From contig CAAGHB010000064.1 of NCBI GenBank assembly GCA_900769535.1, forward strand, positions 1-10,374: a stretch of DNA of 10,374 nt, read 5' to 3'. Of the stretch, positions 1 through 5,412 are shown piece after piece. The first letter of the stretch is position 1, and every line of letters starts with the position of its first letter. The notes under the pieces are model-generated. The model saw nothing but the letters and a program-made list of their open reading frames with translations, made no database searches and had not been told where the DNA came from. The translations under genes and the position numbers were made by a program. The DNA is from Clostridia bacterium. Its GTDB lineage: Bacteria; Bacillota; Clostridia; Oscillospirales; Acutalibacteraceae.

Positions 1-576
1 GACGGCGGCGAATCATCGGCGCTTATGTCGTCGCATTATCTTTCGGCTGACGGTATTGAAAATATTACGAACGTGCTTGAAGAAATTGAAGAAAAACGCT
101 TTAAGCGACTCCATTTTGTTGAATTAAAGGCGTGCAGTGCCGGATGTGTCGGAGGAGTTCTGACTGTTAAAAATCCTTTTATGGCAAAGGCAAGAACACA
201 GATTTTGAGAAAGTATTTGCCGGTTTCAATGAACCATATAGAAAATGATGAGATACCGACTGAAATGTTTCTTAAATCATCAATAAACCCCGTTGACGGA
301 ATGAAGCTGTCTGATAATCTTTTTGAAGCGCTTGCCATTATGCAAAAGATTGACGACGTTGAGAAAAAGCTCCCCGGACTTGATTGCGGTGCTTGCGGCT
401 CACCGAGCTGTAAGTCATTCGCCGAGGACGTTGTACTTGGCTATTCAAATGAAAATGATTGCGTCTTTATTATGCGAGAGCAGGTTCAGAATTTTGCAAA
501 GCAAATGTCACTTTTGGGACTCAATTTAGGTGATTGTAGGACGGATAGCGCCAATAATTTAAAGGATAGTGAATGA
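1..576 (+). CDS. [FeFe]-hydrogenase-like iron-sulfur protein, C-terminal part (5' end outside the window)
   Basis: The reading frame is open from base 1, so this is the C-terminal part of a longer protein; the Met codon at base 25 is internal. The first part resembles the end of the [FeFe]-hydrogenase large-subunit catalytic domain. The stretch ELKACSAGCVGG (from about base 121) matches the third H-cluster motif (E-x-x-x-C-x-x-x-C-x-G-G), keeping both cysteines. A second small Fe-S domain follows (about 385-462): LDCGACGSPSCKSFAEDV plus a later Cys in ENDCVF gives C-x2-C-x4-C-x16-C, typical of the PF04060 4Fe-4S module. Proteins of this layout are common in Clostridia next to DRTGG and PHP genes, usually as putative sensory or accessory hydrogenase-like proteins rather than the bulk H2-evolving enzyme. 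Whether the first two H-cluster motifs (TSCCP, MPCxxK) exist cannot be seen here, so catalysis is open. The stop overlaps or abuts the next gene. Confidence 0.82.
   Translation, partial: DGGESSALMSSHYLSADGIENITNVLEEIEEKRFKRLHFVELKACSAGCVGGVLTVKNPFMAKARTQILRKYLPVSMNHIENDEIPTEMFLKSSINPVDGMKLSDNLFEALAIMQKIDDVEKKLPGLDCGACGSPSCKSFAEDVVLGYSNENDCVFIMREQVQNFAKQMSLLGLNLGDCRTDSANNLKDSE
561..566 (+). promoter_or_regulatory. Ribosome binding site deciding the start of the DRTGG gene
   Basis: AAAGGA lies 11 bases before the TTG at 578 but only 2 bases before the GTG at 569, so it favours the TTG as the start codon of the next gene. Confidence 0.4.
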
Positions 577-577
577 T

Positions 578-910
578 TTGACAGTTAATGAATTAATGAA
601 TGCGCTTAATGCCGAATTATTAGCCGGTGAAGGCGGTCTCGATAATACGGTTGATTGCGGATATTGCGGTGATCTTTTAAGCTGGGTTATGGGACGAGCC
701 GGCGAAAATTCGGCTTGGGTTACTGTAATGGGTAACGTAAATGCAGTTGCAGTTGCTGTACTGGCTGATATTTCTTGCATCATTTTAGCCGAAAATTCAG
801 CACTCGATGAAGAGGCGAAAATCAAGGCCAATGAGCACAACATTCCGGTACTTAAAACCAAAATTCCACAATTTGAATTGTGTGTAGATATTGACAAATT
901 GCTAAAATGA
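578..910 (+). CDS. Small DRTGG-domain protein
   Basis: This protein of about 110 residues is nearly a single DRTGG domain, a small alpha/beta regulatory module also found in some phosphotransacetylases and CBS proteins. Recognisable pieces are the N-terminal LTVNELMNALNAELLAGEGG, the core GDLLSWVMGRA, the hydrophobic strand NAVAVAVLADISCIILAE, and a C-terminal helix-strand ending in NIPVLKT. Stand-alone DRTGG proteins of this kind recur beside [FeFe]-hydrogenase-like genes in Clostridia; their biochemical role is not established. A C-x2-C pair (CGYCGD) sits where relatives generally have small or aromatic residues, from memory. I chose TTG 578 because AAAGGA is correctly spaced for it; GTG 569 would add three residues and overlap the upstream gene. 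The stop overlaps the next start (ATGA), implying translational coupling. Confidence 0.78.
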   Translation: MTVNELMNALNAELLAGEGGLDNTVDCGYCGDLLSWVMGRAGENSAWVTVMGNVNAVAVAVLADISCIILAENSALDEEAKIKANEHNIPVLKTKIPQFELCVDIDKLLK

Positions 911-1602
911 GGTTATATTACGATTTGCACATTCATTCTTTGCTGAGTCCGTGCGGTGACAACGATATGACACCGAACAATATTGTTAATATGGCGAAAC
1001 TGAATGAGCTTGATATTATTGCAGTTACCGATCATAATAGTTGCAAAAACTGTTCCGCTGCCATCAAGGTGGGGCAGGAGGTTGGCGTTACTGTTGTTCC
1101 CGGGATGGAGCTTACTACATCCGAGGATATTCATGTGTTGTGCCTTTTTCCTGATTTAGAATCGGCTGAATCGTTTGACAGTTACGTTTATGAGAAACTG
1201 ATGAAATTCTCCAATGATGCTGAAATTTTCGGACATCAGTACATAATGGACGAGAATGATGAAATCGTCGGCGAAGAGGACAAGCTTCTCATTAACTCGT
1301 GCGATATCAGTATTATGAATGTAAAGGAAATTGTTAATTCATTCGGCGGTGTTGCAATACCTGCCCACGTTAATAGGGATTCATACAGCATTATTGCCGT
1401 TCTTGGTGAAATCGTACCCGAATGCAAATTTGACTATATAGAGGTCAGCAGGTCGGGAAATCCCGAAAACTACGATTTTCCCTCGATAATGAATTCCGAC
1501 GCGCATTATTTAGAGAACATTTCAGAAAAAGAGCGGTTTATAGAATTAGAAGAAAATACCGCTAAATGTCTTATTGAGTATTTAGGTAATGGGAGATGTT
1601 GA
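907..1602 (+). CDS. PHP-domain metal-dependent phosphoesterase
   Basis: A 231-residue protein of the PHP (polymerase and histidinol phosphatase) superfamily, predicted to be a cytoplasmic metal-dependent phosphoesterase. The metal-binding motifs are in order: H8-x-H10 (DLHIHS), D42-H43 (VTDHNS), E68 (PGMELT), H76 (DIHVLC), H154 (IPAHVNRD) and D198-x-H200 (NSDAHYL). All the usual ligands therefore appear present, and the length fits a single-domain member. The natural substrate is unknown; related proteins hydrolyse nucleotide or 3'-phosphorylated substrates, but nothing here selects one. The start codon overlaps the previous stop by four bases (ATGA) and I see no good Shine-Dalgarno before it, so translation probably depends on coupling. 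Its place right after the hydrogenase-like and DRTGG genes is a recurrent Clostridia arrangement and suggests a shared regulatory or redox process (inference). Confidence 0.85.
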   Translation: MRLYYDLHIHSLLSPCGDNDMTPNNIVNMAKLNELDIIAVTDHNSCKNCSAAIKVGQEVGVTVVPGMELTTSEDIHVLCLFPDLESAESFDSYVYEKLMKFSNDAEIFGHQYIMDENDEIVGEEDKLLINSCDISIMNVKEIVNSFGGVAIPAHVNRDSYSIIAVLGEIVPECKFDYIEVSRSGNPENYDFPSIMNSDAHYLENISEKERFIELEENTAKCLIEYLGNGRC

Positions 1603-2074
1603 CTTGGTAGTATCCGATAAGTGTAAAAGCATATTTATCGAAACTGTAAAGTTTATAATTGTCGGCCTTATCTCGTTTTTAATTGATTATATTGCTTTCT
1701 TGATTTTCAACAGAGTTATTTTCGGCCAGGATGGCGGTGAACATACCGTTTTAACTACGGCGGCTAATGTAATCGGTTATTGCGTAGGTGTAATTGTAAA
1801 TTACTTTTTACTTCGAATTTTTGTTTTTACAGCTGATTATCAAAAAGAAAACGGAAAAGGCGCAAAAGCGTTTATACTGTTTGTAATTTCAAGCATAATA
1901 GGTCTTATTTTAACTGTATTGTTCACAGGATTATTTATGAGCTTGTTCGAAATGCTTGATTTATCACGCTTTAATTCATTGTTTCTCGAATCCGACTCGC
2001 TGGGAAAAATCTCTGCTACCTTACTTGTAACCGTGTGGAATTATCTCAGCAAGAAGTTGTTTATATTCAAATAA
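1589..2074 (+). CDS. GtrA-family integral membrane protein
   Basis: This 161-residue protein has four predicted membrane segments, at about residues 22-45, 54-80, 94-120 and 141-160, the usual GtrA/DPMS topology. Family-like signatures are FIIVGLISFLIDYIAF in helix 1, NYFLLRIFVF at the end of helix 2, and WNYLSKKLFIFK at the C-terminus. GtrA proteins are thought to help move undecaprenyl-linked sugars across the membrane for cell-surface glycosylation, although many are of unknown function. No glycosyltransferase gene is in view. The ATG at 1589 overlaps the PHP gene by 14 bases but has only a weak upstream AGG. TTG at 1604 has GGGAG at 1591-1595 with 8-base spacing and starts 1 base after the PHP stop, so the true start may be 1604. 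The stop codon lies within the terminator hairpin. Confidence 0.85.
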   Translation: MGDVDLVVSDKCKSIFIETVKFIIVGLISFLIDYIAFLIFNRVIFGQDGGEHTVLTTAANVIGYCVGVIVNYFLLRIFVFTADYQKENGKGAKAFILFVISSIIGLILTVLFTGLFMSLFEMLDLSRFNSLFLESDSLGKISATLLVTVWNYLSKKLFIFK

Positions 2075-2103
2075 AAAAGGTTGCCCGTATCGCAACCTTT
2101 TTT
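2073..2103. terminator. Bidirectional rho-independent terminator between convergent genes
   Basis: The arm AAAAAAGGTTGC (2073-2084) pairs perfectly with GCAACCTTTTTT (2092-2103) around a 7-base loop. The A-tract and T-tract make it work on either strand. The GtrA stop (2072-2074) and the stop of the minus-strand gene (2102-2104) both fall at its edges. Confidence 0.85.
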
Positions 2104-2347
2104 ATTTATTTCTTATCATAAATTCAATAACAGAGCTATATACAACTGCCTCGATGATAACATCCCTTGCGCTGATTATTAACTCACCGCCGATTCGATG
2201 ATAAATTATTGGATTTGATAAAATATCGGCGTACGCTGTATAATAGATGGACAGTAGCAAAGATAGGATGGCAACAATTATCGCTGTAACAAAAAATATG
2301 TATGTCACGTCATGGATACTGTTGATAAATTTTAGTATTTTAATCAT
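2102..2347 (-). CDS. Small hypothetical membrane protein
   Basis: I do not recognise this 81-residue protein. It has one clear hydrophobic segment at about residues 14-40 (TYIFFVTAIIVAILSLLLS at its core), a mixed middle, and a second moderately hydrophobic stretch with charges at 60-77, so it may be a single-span or short two-span membrane protein. Three points support a real gene. The stop falls at the edge of a symmetric terminator that would serve it. The start has GGTGAT at 2351-2356, a match to the 3' side of the AGGAGGTGAT Shine-Dalgarno sequence, and nearly the same GGTGAT(W)AAATG arrangement precedes spoIVB in this window. The region is otherwise a 346-base gap between + strand genes. 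Against it: short length, AT-rich sequence and no recognisable family. A weak minus-strand promoter (TTGAAA at 2386-2391, TACAAA at 2363-2368) is possible. Confidence 0.5.
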   Translation of the reverse strand: MIKILKFINSIHDVTYIFFVTAIIVAILSLLLSIYYTAYADILSNPIIYHRIGGELIISARDVIIEAVVYSSVIEFMIRNK

Positions 2348-2420
2348 TTAATCACCATTTTATTTGTACATTTTATGGTGAATTATTTCAATATTAACAT
2401 TATGGAACGGGAGTATTATA

Positions 2421-3203
2421 ATGGCAATCGGAGTTTCAACAGCTTGCTTTTATCCTAATTTAACCGAAAAATCAGTTGAGTATTTAGCCGAAAAGGGCGT
2501 AAAGGAAATTGAAATATTTTTTAATAGCCAGTCCGAAACAAATATCAGATTTTTAAGCAAAATCAAGAGAATTACAGATGCGAATAATATGCGTGTTGTT
2601 GCTGTTCATTCATATTTTTGCTCATACGAACCCTATTTGATTTTTTCCGACTATGAGCGCAGATTTGATGACTGCCTTCCTTTTGTTGACAGCTTATTTG
2701 ACGCAGGAGCAATTCTCGGAGCTGACTATGCAATTCTTCACGGAGGACGAACAGCAGGTAAAATTAGCGATGAGGTTTATTTTAATCGTTTTTTGACACT
2801 TTATGAGAGAGGTATTGAGCTTGGTGTTAAATTAGCCCAGGAAAATGTTAATCAATTTAGAAGCAGCTCACCGATTTTTATATCTAATATGAAAAAGTAT
2901 CTTGGTGATAAATCGAACTTTGTTCTCGACGTTAAACAGTGCGTTCGTTCGGGCGTTGATGTATATGAAATGGTTGAAGCTATGGGGGATAGTTTGAGAC
3001 ATATTCATTTAAGCGACCATAACGATATATCTGATTGTATGCTTCCGCTTTCGGGTGAATTTGATTTTAAATCATTTTTTAATTATTCGGATATTATTCG
3101 CAACGCCACAAAAATGGTTGAGGTGTATAATTCTGCATACAAAGATTATGATGAAGTCATAAATTCAGCGATGATGCTTAATAAGCTTGTTGATAAGTAT
3201 TGA
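2421..3203 (+). CDS. Sugar phosphate isomerase/epimerase-type TIM-barrel protein (xylose isomerase-like / AP endonuclease 2 superfamily)
   Basis: A 260-residue single-domain protein beginning MAIGVSTACFYPN, a typical first strand of the xylose-isomerase-like TIM barrel. Likely metal ligands follow family order: E141 (AQENVNQF), D170 (FVLDVKQ), H196 (HIHLSDH) and E234 (MVEVYN). H63 and H107 (ILHGGR) sit where endonuclease IV also has metal-binding histidines, while the endonuclease IV His two or three residues after Asp170 appears replaced by K/Q. This fits a sugar or inositol-type isomerase/epimerase or lyase-like enzyme better than a true DNA repair endonuclease, but no substrate can be assigned. 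The start is supported by GGGAG at 2409-2413, 7 bases before ATG. It stands alone between a divergent small gene and the xpt locus, so context gives no pathway. Confidence 0.8.
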   Translation: MAIGVSTACFYPNLTEKSVEYLAEKGVKEIEIFFNSQSETNIRFLSKIKRITDANNMRVVAVHSYFCSYEPYLIFSDYERRFDDCLPFVDSLFDAGAILGADYAILHGGRTAGKISDEVYFNRFLTLYERGIELGVKLAQENVNQFRSSSPIFISNMKKYLGDKSNFVLDVKQCVRSGVDVYEMVEAMGDSLRHIHLSDHNDISDCMLPLSGEFDFKSFFNYSDIIRNATKMVEVYNSAYKDYDEVINSAMMLNKLVDKY

Positions 3204-3215
3204 AAACCCAAAATC

Positions 3216-3292
3216 ACACAATATATTGATTGTTTTTGCGAAAAATACACAATATTTGTCATAATAACCAAAGTGTTGTATAAAAATATTGT
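3216..3292. repeat. Short direct and inverted repeats around the upstream xpt promoter
   Basis: ACACAATAT occurs twice, at 3216-3224 and 3247-3255, start to start 31 bases (about three DNA turns). The second copy is part of ACAATATTT (3249-3257), which has a perfect inverted partner AAATATTGT at 3284-3292. These arms overlap the outer edges of the candidate -35 and -10 boxes at 3256-3284. CAATATATTG at 3219-3228 is itself a perfect palindrome. The layout could be an operator, but the sequence is very AT-rich, so chance matches are plausible. Confidence 0.35.
3256..3284 (+). promoter_or_regulatory. Candidate sigma-A promoter upstream of xpt (distal)
   Basis: TTGTCA at 3256-3261 and TATAAA at 3279-3284 are separated by 17 bases, each one mismatch from consensus. 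It would give an untranslated leader of roughly 95 bases before xpt. Confidence 0.5.
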
Positions 3293-3314
3293 TATTTTTT
3301 ACATGCAAATGGTA

Positions 3315-3343
3315 TTGAAAAATGTTGAAAAATAGTATAAAAT
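3315..3343 (+). promoter_or_regulatory. Candidate sigma-A promoter upstream of xpt (proximal)
   Basis: TTGAAA at 3315-3320 is followed after 17 bases by TAAAAT (3338-3343), or after 15 bases by TATAAA (3336-3341). It lies about 40 bases before the xpt start and may act in tandem with the distal promoter. Confidence 0.4.
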
Positions 3344-3385
3344 GATGACAGTTGTATTTAATTTATACTTGATTGAGGAATTGAA

Positions 3386-3958
3386 ATGAAGCTTCTCGAA
3401 GACAGAATTATAAAAGACGGTAAAATTGGCGAAGGTAACGTGCTAAAAGTCGACGGTTTTGTTAATCATCAAATCGACGTTAATTTTATGAATGAAGTCG
3501 GAAGGGAGTTTTTTCGTCTTTTCGGGGACGAAAAAATTGACAAGATTCTGACCATTGAAGCATCCGGAATCGGTATTGCATGTATTACTGCTCAATATTT
3601 TAACGTACCCGTCGTTTTTGCAAAAAAGACAAAGACGAATAACATTTATTCGGATGTATATACGGGCAAGGTCGAATCATATACCCACGGAGTTACATAC
3701 GACATCGTCGTTTCAAAGGAATTTTTAAAAGAAAACGAACGAGTTTTGATTATTGACGACTTTTTAGCAAAAGGCAGCGCATTACTTGGTCTTATCAGTC
3801 TTATAAAAGACGCAGGAGCAGTTACGGTTGGGGCAGGTATTTTGATAGAAAAGGCATATCAAAACGGAGGAAATATCGTTCGTGATATGGGTATCCGAGT
3901 TGAATCTCTTGCCAGAATAAAATCAATGACCGTCGAGGATGGAGTAGAATTCTGTTAG
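3386..3958 (+). CDS. xpt: Xanthine phosphoribosyltransferase
   Basis: Xpt transfers the phosphoribosyl group of PRPP to xanthine, giving XMP for guanine nucleotide synthesis; it is a cytoplasmic purine salvage enzyme. The 190-residue length matches the family. Visible features are the N-terminal MKLLEDRIIKDGKIGEGNVL, the VNHQID segment (26-31) corresponding to the LTHQID stretch of known Xpt, TIEASGIG (56-63), the FAKKTKT loop (78-84) and the PRPP-binding motif VLIIDDFLAKGSA (120-132). The start is supported by TGAGGAA at 3374-3380, 5-6 bases before ATG. Many Firmicutes xpt genes are preceded by a guanine riboswitch; I looked for the conserved GTTTCTAC-type core in the 182-base leader and did not find it. 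The gene is followed after 59 bases by the BMP-type transporter operon, pointing to joint uptake and salvage of purine bases or nucleosides. Confidence 0.93.
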   Translation: MKLLEDRIIKDGKIGEGNVLKVDGFVNHQIDVNFMNEVGREFFRLFGDEKIDKILTIEASGIGIACITAQYFNVPVVFAKKTKTNNIYSDVYTGKVESYTHGVTYDIVVSKEFLKENERVLIIDDFLAKGSALLGLISLIKDAGAVTVGAGILIEKAYQNGGNIVRDMGIRVESLARIKSMTVEDGVEFC

Positions 3959-3959
3959 T

Positions 3960-3982
3960 TTAAATTGGCATAAGCCATTTAA
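3960..3982 (+). other. Small stem-loop between xpt and the lipoprotein gene
   Basis: TTAAA-(T)-TGGC (3960-3969) pairs with GCCA-TTTAA (3974-3982) with a single-base bulge and a 4-base loop, starting 2 bases after the xpt stop. The following bases are A/T-rich but not a pure T-run, so it is at best a leaky terminator or an mRNA processing/stability element. TTGGCA (3965-3970) and TTTAAT (3987-3992), 16 bases apart, overlap it and could instead be a promoter for the lipoprotein gene. Confidence 0.35.
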
Positions 3983-4017
3983 TAATTTTAATTAAAAATT
4001 CAGGAGGCAAAAAAACA

Positions 4018-5292
4018 ATGAAAAAGATCTTAGCACTTGTTCTTTCAGCAATTCTTGTTCTTGGAATGTTTGTTAGTTGCGGCGATTCAAATGAAACAGA
4101 CACTCCCAGCGAAACACTCGGAATGAGCAAATCACCTATCGATACAGTTGAATTGACGGTTGATTACGAAGTTCCCAGCGATTTCAAAATCGGTTTCATC
4201 TGCTTACACGATGAAAACTCTACCTACGACCTCAACTTCCTTAACGCTGTTGACACCATTCAGAAAACCTTGAAGCTTTCTAACGAACAGGTTATCGTTA
4301 AGACAAACGTTCCCGAAGGTGACGAATGCTACGTTGCTGCTAAGGACCTCGTTGACTCAGGTTGTAACATTATCTTTGCTAACTCTTTCGGCCATGAAGA
4401 CTTTATGATTAAGGCAGCAAAGGAATTCCCCGACGTTGAATTCTGCCACGCTACCGGAACAAAGGCACACACCGAAGGACTTAAAAATTATCACAATGCT
4501 TTCGCTTCAATCTATGAAGGCCGTTACCTCGCTGGTGTTGCAGCAGGTATGAAGCTTAATGAAATGATTGAAAACGGCGAATTCACTGCTTCCGAAGCAA
4601 AAATCGGTTATGTTGGCGCTTTCACTTACGCAGAGGTTATGTCAGGTTATACCTCATTCTACCTCGGTGCAAAGTCGGTTTGCCCGACCGTAACAATGGA
4701 CGTTCAGTTTACCGGTTCATGGTATGACGCTCCGAAGGAAAAGAACGCAGCAGAAGCTCTCATCGGCAGAGACTGCAAGCTCATCAGCCAGCACGCTGAC
4801 TCAATGGGTGCTCCCGGCGCTTGTGAAAAGGCCGGCGTTCCGAACGTTTCTTACAACGGAAGCACATACGATTCATGCTATGAAACATTCATCATTTCTT
4901 CTGCAATCAACTGGGCTCCTTACTACAACTACATTATCGGTAGCTATGTAAAGGGCGAAGAAATCGCTGCTGACTGGTGTGGCGGTATCGCTGAGGGTTC
5001 AGTAGTTCTTACCGGCATCAATCAGGATGTTGCGGCTGATGGCACATTCGAAGCTATACAGAAAGCTGTTGAAGACATCAAGGCAGGCACAATTAAGGTA
5101 TTTGATACAAAGAACTTTACTGTTGAAGGCAATGAAGTAACAACATACCTTGCAGACGTTGATACCGACGCCGCCTTTACCGGTGATACAGAAGTTATTG
5201 CTGATGGTTATTTCCATGAATCTGAATATCGTTCAGCTCCTTGCTTCGATCTTAGAATTGACGGAATAACACTTCTCAACCAGGAGTTTTAA
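4018..5292 (+). CDS. BMP-family (Med/PnrA-like) substrate-binding lipoprotein of an ABC importer
   Basis: The extracellular solute-binding component, anchored to the membrane by lipid. Residues 1-21 form a lipoprotein signal (MKK, a hydrophobic core, then FVSC with Cys21 as the lipidated residue; Phe at -3 is slightly off the usual LxxC lipobox). A Ser/Thr/acid-rich linker leads to a PF02608 BMP domain from about residue 56 (FKIGFICLHDENSTYD) with family-like NIIFANSFGHEDFM, FPDVEFCHATG and FASIYEGRYLAGVAAG. At 424 residues it is longer than the usual 330-370. Characterised BMP proteins bind purine or other nucleosides, autoinducer-2 relatives or riboflavin; the neighbouring xpt makes a purine nucleoside or base the best guess. 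AGGAGG at 4002-4007 is 10 bases before ATG. Codon choice (many GCT, TTC, CTC, AAG, GTT) differs from its neighbours and suggests high expression. Confidence 0.92.
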   Translation: MKKILALVLSAILVLGMFVSCGDSNETDTPSETLGMSKSPIDTVELTVDYEVPSDFKIGFICLHDENSTYDLNFLNAVDTIQKTLKLSNEQVIVKTNVPEGDECYVAAKDLVDSGCNIIFANSFGHEDFMIKAAKEFPDVEFCHATGTKAHTEGLKNYHNAFASIYEGRYLAGVAAGMKLNEMIENGEFTASEAKIGYVGAFTYAEVMSGYTSFYLGAKSVCPTVTMDVQFTGSWYDAPKEKNAAEALIGRDCKLISQHADSMGAPGACEKAGVPNVSYNGSTYDSCYETFIISSAINWAPYYNYIIGSYVKGEEIAADWCGGIAEGSVVLTGINQDVAADGTFEAIQKAVEDIKAGTIKVFDTKNFTVEGNEVTTYLADVDTDAAFTGDTEVIADGYFHESEYRSAPCFDLRIDGITLLNQEF

Positions 5293-5303
5293 GTAACTTT
5301 GAC

Positions 5304-5329
5304 GGCGGGACAGCTAAAACTGTCCCGCC
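5304..5329 (+). terminator. GC-rich stem-loop after the lipoprotein gene, probably a leaky terminator or mRNA-stabilising hairpin
   Basis: GGCGGGACAG (5304-5313) pairs perfectly with CTGTCCCGCC (5320-5329) around a 6-base loop, 11 bases after the stop. The stem is strong, but the sequence after it (TATACTTATTT) lacks a good T-run. Such elements between a binding-protein gene and its transporter genes commonly keep the binding protein in excess by partial termination or by blocking 3' exonucleases. Confidence 0.65.
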
Positions 5330-5338
5330 TATACTTAT

Positions 5339-5399
5339 TTAAACGCTTAAAAAACGACCTTTAATAATCAAAAAGAGAGATGGCTTTTTATGCGTTTAA
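5339..5399 (+). repeat. Long inverted repeat ending at the ribosome binding site of the ATPase gene
   Basis: TTAAACGC-T-TAAAAA (5339-5353) pairs with TTTTTA-T-GCGTTTAA (5385-5399): 14 base pairs with one T-T mismatch and a loop of about 31 bases. The right arm ends inside AAGGAGG (5398-5404), the Shine-Dalgarno of the ATPase gene, so folding would hold its first two A residues in the stem. It could tune translation or act as a protein-binding operator. Confidence 0.5.
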
Positions 5400-5404
5400 G
5401 GAGG
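5398..5404 (+). promoter_or_regulatory. Strong ribosome binding site supporting a TTG start
   Basis: AAGGAGG is 8 bases before TTG 5413, which fixes this non-ATG codon as the start of the ATPase. No in-frame ATG lies nearby. Confidence 0.8.
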
Positions 5405-5412
5405 AATAGAAA

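Noticed and set aside
36..338. Minus-strand open frame inside the hydrogenase-like gene
   Set aside because: Complete shadow of a well-supported gene, no ribosome binding site or family resemblance. The same applies to the minus frames at 559-897, 913-1134, 5524-5829, 7169-7369 and similar.
2394..2422. TTAACA-17-TATAAT, a near-perfect promoter overlapping the ATG of the isomerase-like gene
   Set aside because: The -10 box covers the start codon, so the transcript would begin inside the gene and miss its ribosome binding site. The protein's first strand (IGVSTACFYP) shows the ATG at 2421 is right. Probably coincidence in AT-rich sequence.
3210..3237. Possible terminator after the isomerase-like gene (AAAATCA with TGATTGTTTT)
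   Set aside because: Only about seven A/T-rich pairs with a bulge and a 10-base loop; too weak to call.
3204..3385. Guanine/adenine riboswitch before xpt
   Set aside because: Expected from Firmicutes precedent, but no conserved junction sequence such as GTTTCTAC or the matching P1 arms was found by eye.
4724..4951. Alternative-frame open frame within the lipoprotein gene
   Set aside because: The codon-biased parent gene produces long out-of-frame stretches; no start signal or recognisable protein.
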